A stretch of DNA of 49,445 bases, taken from Hyphomicrobiales bacterium (GTDB lineage: Bacteria; Pseudomonadota; Alphaproteobacteria; Rhizobiales; Beijerinckiaceae). The position numbers were made by a program, and so were the translations under genes. The notes below the pieces were generated by a model. It was not told the origin of the DNA. It saw only the letters and a program-made list of their open reading frames with translations, and searched no databases. The stretch lies in NCBI GenBank assembly GCA_027483895.1, contig JAIXTP010000025.1, forward strand, positions 1-49,445, read 5' to 3'. Below, piece after piece: positions 6,704 through 14,598 of this stretch (positions within the stretch are counted from its first letter, which is position 1; the number at the start of each line of letters is the position of its first letter).

Positions 6704-8104
6704 TCAGATCTTCTGAGCGGCTTGGGCCGCAGCCTGCGCCGCGGCGATCTCCTCGGCTTCCTGTTCGATCTCGCCCGTCAGGGTGGCGGCCGTCAGCCGC
6801 GACTTGAGATCCAGGAAGTCCTTCTGGATGCGCAGCTTGTCGCGGCGAAGCACTTCCGAGGCGCCCTCCACCATGCTGCGTTCCATCTTTTCGCGCTCGA
6901 GCTGCATGAGCAGTTCCGACTCGCGCTTGGCGTGAATGCGCGCATTCTTGTCGACGAGCTGTTCGGCCGCCTTCAGCTTCATTTCGACTTCGGCGAGTTC
7001 CGATTCCATCCGCTGGACCGACTTGTCCTTGGCGGAGATGGCCTTGGAGAGGATTTCCGCGCGATCGAAGAGCACGCGGCGTGCTTCCTCGGTCTTCCGC
7101 TGAACGTCGATGGCCTCGGTCAAGGCACGCGAGGCCGCTTCCGTGCGGGCTTCGGCGCGGTTCTTCGCGATGATCGCGTCCTTCACCTCGGCATGCGCTT
7201 CGCGCAGCTCGGCGGTCCGCTTCGTCAGCTGTTCGCGCGTCTGTTCCAAGAGGCCGTTGAGGGTCGCGGCGCGGCTGTTGACCGCCGCGAGCTTCGCCTC
7301 GGACACCCGCTGGGACTCGGCCTGGTCGCGCACGGCCTCGTCGAGATCCTTCCGGACCTGTTCGAGTTCCACCATCGTTTCCGACAGGCGCGACGACAGT
7401 CCGTCGGCCGAGGCCTGCAGACGGGCGCGTTCGCCGCTGAGTTCGGTGATGACGCGTTCGCGGTCGCTGATCTCGGCGGCATGGCGCGCCGTCAGTTCGG
7501 TGAGCGACCGGGTCGTCTTGAGCGCGGTCTCGAGATCCGCACTGGTCTCTGCGAAGGACTTGCGCAGCGCATCGTGGCGATCCTGCTCGTCCGCGAGCAG
7601 TTCTCGGCTGCGCGCGAGGTCCTCGCTGGTGGCCGACAGCTCGCGCTCCACCGACTGAAGCCGGAGTTCGAGGTCCTGCGCGCGTTCCGACGCGCTGCGC
7701 AGGTCCGTCTGCGTGATGATCAGGCGGTTCTGGAGATCGGTATTGGCCTCCTCGCGCATCGCGAGAGACTGGCGAAGGCCGGGAACCTCGCTCTCGTAGC
7801 CCGAAATCCGCCTTTGAGCGTCGCTCTGCGCGGCCCGGACCGAGGCGAGTTCCTCCTCCAGCGATCCGATGCGGGACTCGAGGCGGGCATTGAAGGACTT
7901 CAGCGCGCGCTGCTGGACGAGCGCCTGCGTAAGCGCCTGACGAAGGCCGACGACGAGCGCCTGCACGGACGAGACTTCCGCAAGGCCTTCCGACAGTTTG
8001 TCGAAAACGCCTTCCAGTTCCGTCAGGTCCGTGACTGAGGCGACCGTTTCCTGCAGCTTTTCAACAGGTTCAGGCCGATTCTTGGTTCCGAACAAACGCA
8101 ACAT
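6704..8104 (-). CDS. Long coiled-coil protein, crescentin-like filament candidate
   Basis: The 466-residue protein is almost wholly heptad-patterned alpha-helix, rich in E, R, A, L, S and Q, with very few Gly or Pro after residue 60. A short basic head (MLRLFGTKNRPEPVEK) and an amphipathic segment to about residue 65 precede the rod (~65-440). The tail is alanine-rich. No membrane segment, Walker motif or enzyme signature is present. This head-rod-tail layout resembles crescentin-type bacterial intermediate filament proteins, but coiled coils look alike and homology is not shown. A GAGGACC ribosome site precedes the ATG at 8104. The unknown gene 63 nt upstream on the same strand is a likely operon partner. 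A role in cell shape or polarity is inference. Confidence 0.65.
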   Translation of the reverse strand: MLRLFGTKNRPEPVEKLQETVASVTDLTELEGVFDKLSEGLAEVSSVQALVVGLRQALTQALVQQRALKSFNARLESRIGSLEEELASVRAAQSDAQRRISGYESEVPGLRQSLAMREEANTDLQNRLIITQTDLRSASERAQDLELRLQSVERELSATSEDLARSRELLADEQDRHDALRKSFAETSADLETALKTTRSLTELTARHAAEISDRERVITELSGERARLQASADGLSSRLSETMVELEQVRKDLDEAVRDQAESQRVSEAKLAAVNSRAATLNGLLEQTREQLTKRTAELREAHAEVKDAIIAKNRAEARTEAASRALTEAIDVQRKTEEARRVLFDRAEILSKAISAKDKSVQRMESELAEVEMKLKAAEQLVDKNARIHAKRESELLMQLEREKMERSMVEGASEVLRRDKLRIQKDFLDLKSRLTAATLTGEIEQEAEEIAAAQAAAQAAQKI

Positions 8105-8167
8105 CGTGGTCCTCGCCGATCTGAAGGCGAAGTTAGCACGAAAGGATCACGGCCGTGTGAGAAATCA

Positions 8168-8800
8168 TTACCCGTTGGTTAACGCCTCACGGGAAAGCGC
8201 GGCATCGGCCGGCGGATGCATGAAATTCTGCAAGACGGGGCGTGCCGGCTCGGCGCGGAGCGGGACGGATCGCTGCAGATCGGCGATCATTCTCCCGACC
8301 ATCCGGACGCGGTCGGCAGGGCCCGCATTGCGGGTCAGCATCATCAGGTCCGTCATCACCGCGACCGAGACCTTCTTCACCTCGTGGAGGCCGCAACCGC
8401 GCAGCAGCACGAGCGCGTCGTTCACGATCTCTTCGAGTGCCCCGTCGGAATAGCCGAACAGGAGGCCGCTCGGGTCCGCGAAGGCCTTGCGGACGATGCG
8501 GGCCGACTCCCCCTCTTCGGGCAGTTCCAGTTCATCCAGCACGACCGCGACATAGACGAGCCCGAATGCGTTCAGCGCGACCGCGAAACGACGGTCGTCG
8601 TCCTTCGAGGGCAGATGATATCCGAGGGTCAGCGTCAGATCGTAGAAGAAGGTCCGCAACAGACCTTCGAGGCTGCGAAGCACTGCGGCGCGGCTCTTCC
8701 GGGCAAGCTCACGATCCGGCACGATGTGTCGCAGCATGTCGTCGCATGCGACGAATGCCGTCAAAGCACGCAGGATGTTGTCCTGGCCGAGCCTGACCAT
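8168..8800 (-). CDS. Protein of unknown function upstream of the coiled-coil gene
   Basis: A 210-residue soluble protein that appears mostly helical, with no signal peptide or transmembrane segment. It contains an acidic DELELPEEGES stretch near residue 105 and a charged, proline-bearing C-terminus. I cannot assign a family or catalytic motif. Codon usage and base composition match its neighbours, which supports a real gene. It ends 63 nt before the coiled-coil gene and is probably co-transcribed with it. The upstream side is a ~305-bp divergent spacer containing an inverted repeat that may regulate this pair. Confidence 0.6.
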   Translation of the reverse strand: MVRLGQDNILRALTAFVACDDMLRHIVPDRELARKSRAAVLRSLEGLLRTFFYDLTLTLGYHLPSKDDDRRFAVALNAFGLVYVAVVLDELELPEEGESARIVRKAFADPSGLLFGYSDGALEEIVNDALVLLRGCGLHEVKKVSVAVMTDLMMLTRNAGPADRVRMVGRMIADLQRSVPLRAEPARPVLQNFMHPPADAALSREALTNG

Positions 8801-9105
8801 TCTCGAGGGTCCCCGCGAAGCGAATCATTTCGCTTTCCGGACATTGATTCTGAAAGCGGATTCGCCGTCCAGTTGCATTCGAGCGCAGGGCCGGCACGCA
8901 CATCGGAGCGCCTTTCCGGGCGTTTTCGAGCAAGATTCTGGACCGACTCATGAATTTCCCGCGCCGCGCCGGATTCGGCCGCGGAACAACGGGACCGGGA
9001 ACCCGAAAAAATTTTCAACCGCGGCTTCCTTCAGCCCGATTTGCGCCTGTCGGTCGTTCGCGCGAGAATCCGAATCAGTCGTCCGAGCGGACCTTTCGGT
9101 TGGTA
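8801..9105. other. Divergent spacer with a bipartite inverted repeat
   Basis: No gene is evident. At 8821-8837 CGAATC-ATTT-CGCTTTC is mirrored by GAAAGCG-GATTCG at 8852-8864, with two arm blocks (6 and 7 bp) offset by a 4-nt insertion on one side. It lies 21-64 bp upstream of the minus-strand gene start at 8800, a position suited to an operator or a leader hairpin. No clear promoter was fixed. Confidence 0.4.
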
Positions 9106-9480
9106 ATGCGTATGTCCGAAGCCTCCTCAGCCTCGACGGCCCCGGCCGTTTCCGTGCTCATGGCGGATGTCGACCCCATGCGGGACGCCTTCGACCGCAT
9201 CGCGGCCAAGATCCGCGAACAGGAAGAGCTTCTCTCGCTTGCGGCGGATGCCGTCGCCGCGATCCGCGACGAGAACCAGAAGCTTCAGGGCGCGCTCGAC
9301 GAAGCCTACGGCGCCATGCTGGCTCAATTGATGGCGCCGGATCAGGACCAGCTCGGCGAGGCGGTCGGGCGCCTCGCCAAAGTGCTCGTGGGTCTGCCGC
9401 TGAAGGCCGGGCCGGCCGTGGTGACCAACGACAACGAAGGCCGCAGAAACATTCTGCCGCGGCTGAACGGAACGCTCTGA
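9106..9480 (+). CDS. Small coiled-coil protein of unknown function
   Basis: About 124 residues. The centre (~residues 22-75) is helical with heptads, including REQEELLSLAADAV and RDENQKLQGALDEAY. The C-terminal tail NDNEGRRNILPRLNG is basic. There is no membrane segment. The frame is open back to 8950, but composition before 9106 looks non-coding; ATGs at 9106 and 9112 are both possible and neither has a strong ribosome site. It is divergent from the unknown/coiled-coil pair and precedes the NtrC-like regulator by 97 bp. Such proteins are often adaptors or chaperone-like partners, but no function can be given. Confidence 0.55.
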   Translation: MRMSEASSASTAPAVSVLMADVDPMRDAFDRIAAKIREQEELLSLAADAVAAIRDENQKLQGALDEAYGAMLAQLMAPDQDQLGEAVGRLAKVLVGLPLKAGPAVVTNDNEGRRNILPRLNGTL

Positions 9481-9514
9481 AGACGTCCTTCATTTCAAGA
9501 AGTTTCGGTCCGCG

Positions 9515-9530
9515 TTAAACGCACGTTTAC
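9515..9530 (+). promoter_or_regulatory. CtrA-box-like element upstream of the NtrC-like regulator
   Basis: TTAA-N7-TTTAC differs at one position from the CtrA consensus TTAA-N7-TTAAC. It lies 48 bp before the regulator start. The same bases form an imperfect palindrome (GTTAAAC-GCAC-GTTTACC). CtrA is known to bind such sites in alphaproteobacteria; binding here is not shown. Confidence 0.3.
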
Positions 9531-9577
9531 CGTGAACGCAGACGATCCGGACGACTCGCCTCAGCACCCCGGATCCG

Positions 9578-10981
9578 ATGCCCAATCTCGTACTCATCGT
9601 CGACGACGACCCTGCCGAACGGCGGTCCCTCGAAAATCTCGTCGAGCGATGCGGGCACGACTCCGTTTCGGCCGAGAGCGGCGAAGCCGCGCTCGCGCTT
9701 CTCGAAGATCCCGGCGCGGCGTTCGCGGCCGTCATTCTCGACCTCGTGATGCCCGATCTCGACGGCATGGCGGTTCTCGAACGCCTGCGCGGCCGCGTCG
9801 GCGTCCCTCCCGTCATCGTCCATGCGAGCCCGGGCGCCATCGACACGGTCGGCTCCGCCGTCCGCGCGGGCGCTCACGACTTCATCGTCCGACCCGCCGG
9901 AGTCGAACGTCTTGCGGTGGCGCTGGGCAACGCCATCCGCTTCCGGGCCATGCAGCGGGCGCTGCTGGACCGCCCGCGCGGCCACGCTCAGGGCGGTCTC
10001 GAAGCGGCGACGACCGGTTCGCTCGTCATGCGCCGTACGCTCGATCTCGCGCTGCGCGCGGCCCGGACTGGCCTGCCGGTGTTGCTGACGGGCGAAGCGG
10101 GGTCGGGCAAGCGCCGCCTTTCGGAATCGATCCATGCCGCGGGCGACCGGGGCGAACGGCCGCTCGTGGCCTTCTCCGCCACGTCCGAATCCGTCGCCCG
10201 GCTTCGTCAGGCCTTCGAAGAAGTACGTGAGCGTGCGGGCACGCTGCTCGTCGCCGATGTCGACGCGCTCTGCGCGGAGGGGCAGGGGCTGCTCGCCCGC
10301 TGGTTCGACGGCGGCCTTCTCGCCTTTTCCGCCGCCGCCTCCTCCGCTCGCCGACAGGCCAAGCTGCATGCGACGACGCGCGCCGACCTCGCCGGGCGCG
10401 TCCGGGCCGGAGCCTTCCGCGACGATCTCTATATGCGCCTCGCCGTCCAGCCGGTGCCGGTTCCCGCGCTCCGCGACCGGCCGGAAGATCTCGGCACGCT
10501 CGCGGCCGAACGCGCGGTGCGCGCGGGTCTGGAAACGGGACGCCCCGTGCGCGGCTTCACGGCCGAGGCCCTCGCGCTGATCGCGTCGCATGACTGGCCG
10601 GGCAATCTGCGCGAACTCGACATCGCCATGCACCGGGCCGTCCTGCTCGCCGACGGCGACATGATCGGCCCCGAACATCTCCCGGTGCTCTCCGGCGAAG
10701 TGGCGCATCCCGCACCGGCGCGTCCGCGCCGCGCGGCTCCGACGCCCGTCGCGCCCCATCAGGGCGGCGAATATGTCGACGTCAACGGCCGGCCGTTCTC
10801 GCTGGCCGAAATCGAAGCCGCGGCGATCCGCCGTGCCCTCGAACGCTGCTCCGGCCATATCGGCCGCGCCGCGGCCGAACTCGGCATCGGCCGTTCCACC
10901 CTCTACCGCAAGGCTCGAGAACTCGGCCTCGTGTCCGAAACCCAGGATTCCTCGCCGGAGCTGCCGCGCGATGCCGCGTAA
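9578..10981 (+). CDS. NtrC-like response regulator with degenerate AAA+ domain
   Basis: 467 residues: receiver (1-122), AAA+ module (~147-375) and a Fis-type helix-turn-helix (~410-455, GRAAAELGIGRSTLYRK). The receiver keeps D9/D10 and phospho-acceptor D55 (ILDLVMPD), but the usual Lys-Pro is Arg-Pro (R105). Walker A is GEAGSGK (172-178). The span from Walker A to GTLLVADVDA is about 16 residues shorter than in NtrC and lacks the GAFTGA loop, and Walker B has VAD in place of LDE. The arginine-finger region RDDLYMRL is kept. Without GAFTGA it should not activate sigma-54; a DNA-binding regulator of sigma-70 genes is more likely. The gene overlaps the transpeptidase gene by 11 bp. Confidence 0.82.
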   Translation: MPNLVLIVDDDPAERRSLENLVERCGHDSVSAESGEAALALLEDPGAAFAAVILDLVMPDLDGMAVLERLRGRVGVPPVIVHASPGAIDTVGSAVRAGAHDFIVRPAGVERLAVALGNAIRFRAMQRALLDRPRGHAQGGLEAATTGSLVMRRTLDLALRAARTGLPVLLTGEAGSGKRRLSESIHAAGDRGERPLVAFSATSESVARLRQAFEEVRERAGTLLVADVDALCAEGQGLLARWFDGGLLAFSAAASSARRQAKLHATTRADLAGRVRAGAFRDDLYMRLAVQPVPVPALRDRPEDLGTLAAERAVRAGLETGRPVRGFTAEALALIASHDWPGNLRELDIAMHRAVLLADGDMIGPEHLPVLSGEVAHPAPARPRRAAPTPVAPHQGGEYVDVNGRPFSLAEIEAAAIRRALERCSGHIGRAAAELGIGRSTLYRKARELGLVSETQDSSPELPRDAA

Positions 10982-12503
10982 TGCGTTCTCGACCACGACC
11001 GCCGCGCTCTTCGCCGCGGCCATCGGCCTCGCCCAGCCCGCCGCCGCGTCCCCGACCGAGCCCGCGACCGAGGAACTTCGCGGGCCGCTTCATCCCGCCC
11101 CGGAAAAGTCCGCTCCCGCTCACGCGACCGAAGCGCGTCCGGCCGTTCAGACGGTCGCCCAAGAGGCGTTCGGCCCCGTCGAGCGCGCCATGGCCGCCGA
11201 ACTCCGGGCGGCTGCGGCGGATCCCACCGGCGTCGGTCGTCCCGCTCGACTGTCCCGCGCCGACCTCGATGCGGTGCTGGCCTTCTACGAGACGCGCGAC
11301 TTCCGGCCGCTCTGGTCCGACCGCAACGGCTGGACCGCCATGGGCCGGATGCTGTCCGAGCGCCTCGACCGCGCCGAGGAGGACGGGCTCGACCGTACCG
11401 ATTACGCGGTCCCGGCCGCGACCGGACCGGACGGTGCCCGCGCCCGCGCCGACCTTGCCGCGAGCCTCGCGGCGGTCGCCTATGCCCGCGACGCGCGCGG
11501 CGCGCGGATCGACCCCGCGCGCCTTTCGAAGACCATCACGCCGAAGCTCGATATGCCGAGCGTCGAGGCCGTGCTGCGCGAGCTCGCCGCCGCGTCCGAT
11601 CCGGGCGCCGCGCTCGCCGCCTACAATCCCCCGCATGAAGGTTATCGCCTGCTGCGCGCGCGGCTCGCCGAAATGCGGAAAGAGGCTGCCGCCGCCGGCG
11701 ATGCGGCTCTGGTGACCGGCTCCACCGCCCGCCCGGCCGCCGGCAAGCAAGCGGGCGCGTCCGCGCCGCCCGCTCCGATCACCATCCCCGACGTCGTCGC
11801 CAATATGGAGCGCTGGCGCTGGATGCCGCGCGATCTCGGCGCGCGCCGGATCGAGGTCAACATTCCCGAATACACGCTCCGCGTGGTGGAGGACGGACGG
11901 GCCGTCCATACCGCGCGCGTGGTCGTCGGCAAGCCCGGGACGCAGACCCCGATCTTCTCCGAAACCATGGAATACGTGGTCGTGAACCCGTCCTGGAGCG
12001 TTCCGCAGTCGATTCTCCGGAAGGAGTTCCTGCCGAAGCTCGAAGCCGATCCGGACTATGCCGCGCGCAACGGCTATCAGGTGATCCGCAACGGCGACCG
12101 CATCTCGATCCGCCAGCCGCCGGGCGAGCGCAACGCGCTCGGCTTCATCAAGTTCATGTTCCCGAACCAGCACGCGGTCTACATCCACGATACGCCGCAG
12201 CGGAAGCTGTTCGCGCGCGACGAGCGCGCCTTCAGCCACGGCTGCGTCCGCGTGGATCAGCCCTTCGCGCTGGCCGATGCGGTGATGGCCGGAACGGGCT
12301 TCGATGCCGAGCGCCTGCGCGGGATGATCGGCAAGGGCGAGAAGACGATCTTTCTGGCCAAGCCGCTGCCGGTTCACATCGGCTACTTCACCATCGTCGC
12401 CGACGAGACGGGCCGCCTGAAGCGCCTGCCCGACATCTACGGCCACGACGAAAAGGTGCGCACCGCGCTCCGTCAGGGCGGAAACCGCTTCGCGGCGAGG
12501 TGA
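10971..12503 (+). CDS. L,D-transpeptidase, YcbB-like, exported
   Basis: Cell-wall enzyme that makes 3-3 peptide cross-links or attaches proteins to peptidoglycan. The 510-residue product has a signal-like N-terminus (AALFAAAIGLAQPAAA), a YcbB-type scaffold block (LSRADLDAVLAFYETRDFRPLW, with residues 94-115 in outline), a Pro/Ala linker (~250-270) and a YkuD catalytic domain (~295-450). H406 (YIHDTP) and the nucleophile C425 in SHGCVRV are present. The start ATG at 10971 lies inside the end of the regulator gene and has a GGAG site, so translation is coupled. Unlike E. coli YcbB, I see no separate peptidoglycan-binding repeat. Co-regulation with the regulator is inferred from the overlap. Confidence 0.9.
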   Translation: MPRNAFSTTTAALFAAAIGLAQPAAASPTEPATEELRGPLHPAPEKSAPAHATEARPAVQTVAQEAFGPVERAMAAELRAAAADPTGVGRPARLSRADLDAVLAFYETRDFRPLWSDRNGWTAMGRMLSERLDRAEEDGLDRTDYAVPAATGPDGARARADLAASLAAVAYARDARGARIDPARLSKTITPKLDMPSVEAVLRELAAASDPGAALAAYNPPHEGYRLLRARLAEMRKEAAAAGDAALVTGSTARPAAGKQAGASAPPAPITIPDVVANMERWRWMPRDLGARRIEVNIPEYTLRVVEDGRAVHTARVVVGKPGTQTPIFSETMEYVVVNPSWSVPQSILRKEFLPKLEADPDYAARNGYQVIRNGDRISIRQPPGERNALGFIKFMFPNQHAVYIHDTPQRKLFARDERAFSHGCVRVDQPFALADAVMAGTGFDAERLRGMIGKGEKTIFLAKPLPVHIGYFTIVADETGRLKRLPDIYGHDEKVRTALRQGGNRFAAR

Positions 12504-12633
12504 GGCGCCGCTGCATCGCTCGCGTAAAATCGGGGTCGCCGCAACCGGGCGTTAAGGATTTTCGGCAAAACTTCGCTCAACAGTCCCGAAAGTTCCGGCG
12601 CACTCCGTCGGCCCGTCTGCAGGTAGAACAGTC

Positions 12634-14247
12634 TTGCGATTCTTGCGTAACCTGAACGGGCGCGGCCTCGCCGCTCATGCCCGCCGCGCCTTTCTCGTCG
12701 GTGCGGGCGCCCTCGCGATCCTCGTGCTCGGCACGCGTGCGGGCGGCGATCTCGTCGCGAACGGCGACACGCGCACGATCACGATCTACCACACGCATCT
12801 CGACGAGACGACGCGCGTCACCTTCAAGCGCAACGGCCAATTCGACCGCGACGCGCTGGAAAAGCTCAATTACGCGCTGCGCGACTGGCGCCGCGACGAG
12901 CCGACCAGCATGGATCCGCGCCTGTTCGACATCGTGTGGGAGACCCATCGCGCCGTCGGCTCCGAAGAGCCGATCCACGTGGTCTCGGCCTATCGCTCGC
13001 CCGAAACCAACGCCATGCTCCGCCGCCGGTCCAGCGCGGTGGCGAAGCATTCGCAGCACATGCGCGGCAAGGCGATGGACTTCTACCTGCCCGACGTTTC
13101 CATGGCGAAGGTCCGCGATATCGGCCTGCGCCTGCAGCGCGGGGGCGTCGGCTATTATCCGACCGCCTACAACCCCTTCGTCCATCTCGATGCCGGCAGC
13201 GTCCGCCATTGGCCGAAGATGTCGCGCGATCAGCTCGCCCGCGTCTTCCCCGACGGCAAGACGGTGCATATCCCGAGCGACGGCAAGCCGATGCCGCGCT
13301 TCGAGGAAGCCTATGCCGAGGTGACCGCCAACGGCGCCACCGTATTCGGGGCGACGAGCTATGCGGATGCGTCGGAGAGCGCGCCTGCGGCGACGACGGG
13401 CAAGAGCAAGGGCTTCTTCGCCTGGCTCTTCGGCTCCAAGGACGACGAGGACGAAGAAGAGGTCGTGCGGCCGCGCGGCCGCGGCAACCGCGCCATCGCG
13501 CGAAAGCCCGCCCCGGTCGAGAACGAAGAGAAGGCGGCCGAAACGGTCGTCGCCGCCAAGCCCGCGCCGCGCGTGCCGTCGGTCGTTCTGGCCGAGAAGT
13601 CCGCGCCGAACGCTCCGCTTTCGCGCCTCGAGCCCGCCATGCCGCAGCTCGTATGGCAGAACGGTCCCGCGCCTCTGCCGCCGACCGGTCGCGTCGGCAC
13701 GGCGCCGACGGTCGCAGCCGTGCTCACGTCGCTGGCCGGATACAAGCCCGCCGACGTCCCGCTGCCGCCCGTGAGCGAGCGGCCCGGCGCGGCGCCTGCC
13801 GCAGCGCCCGTCGCAGTCGCCGCTCTCGCCGGAAAGCCCGCGGACGTTCCGCTGCCGAGCGCGCGGCCCGCGGAATTCCGGATCGCGTCGGCGGCGGAGC
13901 CGACGGTGGTCGGCGCGGTGCGCAGTTCCGGCGCGGTGCCGCTGCCCGCCGCCATCACCGGCCCGGCGGACAAGCCCGTCGACGGCGCCGTCATGGCCTA
14001 TGCGGGGCAACCCGCGCCGATGCCGCCGGTGCGGCCCGGCGTCTCCCGCCCGCAGGCCAAGGCGGAGCCCGCCCGGCCCGAGCCCGCCAAGAAGGTCGAG
14101 AAGGTAAAGACGGCTTCCGCCCCTGCGGCGGACGTGACGGGCACCGTGCGCCCGTCCGGCTCCGGTCTTCTGGCCGGCACGCCGACCGCGACCGCGGGCC
14201 TCAAGCCCGCACCGGGCGCCCTGCCGACGGATCGGTTCGGACGCTGA
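12634..14247 (+). CDS. Exported M15/DUF882 peptidase with repeat-bearing tail
   Basis: A putative zinc peptidoglycan peptidase (YcbK/DUF882 family) of 537 residues. An RR-bearing N-terminal membrane or signal segment (HARRAFLVGAGALAILVL) precedes the DUF882 domain (~45-200). That domain shows VVSAYRSPETN, HSQHMRGKAMDF with likely ligands H142 and D149, and FVHLDAG with H184. The remaining ~320 residues are low-complexity Pro/Ala/Val, including a ~30-residue repeat. No ATG or GTG is available in frame; TTG at 12634 is the only reasonable start, with AGGT before it. It follows the transpeptidase by 130 bp on the same strand. Its stop lies 3 nt from the gapR stop. Substrate is inferred. Confidence 0.8.
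   Translation: MRFLRNLNGRGLAAHARRAFLVGAGALAILVLGTRAGGDLVANGDTRTITIYHTHLDETTRVTFKRNGQFDRDALEKLNYALRDWRRDEPTSMDPRLFDIVWETHRAVGSEEPIHVVSAYRSPETNAMLRRRSSAVAKHSQHMRGKAMDFYLPDVSMAKVRDIGLRLQRGGVGYYPTAYNPFVHLDAGSVRHWPKMSRDQLARVFPDGKTVHIPSDGKPMPRFEEAYAEVTANGATVFGATSYADASESAPAATTGKSKGFFAWLFGSKDDEDEEEVVRPRGRGNRAIARKPAPVENEEKAAETVVAAKPAPRVPSVVLAEKSAPNAPLSRLEPAMPQLVWQNGPAPLPPTGRVGTAPTVAAVLTSLAGYKPADVPLPPVSERPGAAPAAAPVAVAALAGKPADVPLPSARPAEFRIASAAEPTVVGAVRSSGAVPLPAAITGPADKPVDGAVMAYAGQPAPMPPVRPGVSRPQAKAEPARPEPAKKVEKVKTASAPAADVTGTVRPSGSGLLAGTPTATAGLKPAPGALPTDRFGR
13669..14025 (+). repeat. Degenerate ~30-residue tandem repeat in the DUF882 protein tail
   Basis: Within the protein, P-L-P cores recur at residues 346-349 (APLP), 375-378 (VPLP), 405-408 (VPLP), 435-438 (VPLP) and 461-464 (APMP), spaced 29, 30, 30 and 26 residues. 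Two copies share KPADVPLP exactly (residues 371 and 401). The nucleotide copies differ at third positions, so the repeat is old and kept at the protein level. Confidence 0.6.
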
Positions 14248-14250
14248 GCG

Positions 14251-14490
14251 TCACTCCATGCCGAGCGCTTCGAGGTAGAGGTCCAGAATGGCCTCTTCCT
14301 CCTTGCGCTCCGCATGATCCTTCTTCCGCAGCGCGACGATCTTGCGGATGATCTTCGTATCGAAGCCGTTGCCCTTGGCTTCCGCGTAGACGTCGCGGAT
14401 ATCGCCCGCGAGCGCGGCCTTTTCCTCTTCGAGGCGCTCGATGCGCTCGACGACGGCCTTGAGTTCGTCCGCGGCGACGGAATTCTGCAT
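14251..14490 (-). CDS. gapR: GapR, DUF2312 nucleoid-associated protein
   Basis: The 79-residue helical protein contains the conserved family core: [18 protein letters not shown], then [15 protein letters not shown] and ALRKKD. GapR binds overtwisted, AT-rich DNA ahead of replication forks and stimulates gyrase and topoisomerase IV in Caulobacter. The frame is open 21 codons further, but the family starts at [11 protein letters not shown], and GAGG about ten bases upstream supports the ATG at 14490. It lies 108 bp downstream of the second amidohydrolase gene on the same strand, which may be transcribed with it. Confidence 0.93.
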   Translation of the reverse strand: MQNSVAADELKAVVERIERLEEEKAALAGDIRDVYAEAKGNGFDTKIIRKIVALRKKDHAERKEEEAILDLYLEALGME

Positions 14491-14598
14491 GGGTCCGGAT
14501 CCTCGATCTCTCACTGTCCGGCCTCGTGTCGGACAAGGCCGCGCCCTGGTCAAGACGACGCGGGCGAGGAACCGGTCGCAGCCTGTGGACGACGGGGA

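Noticed and set aside
8168..8183. Second CtrA-like box TTAC-N7-TTAAC
   Set aside because: It overlaps the stop codon of the 210-residue gene, reads in the opposite direction to the downstream coiled-coil gene and has a mismatch in the TTAA half; chance is a sufficient explanation.
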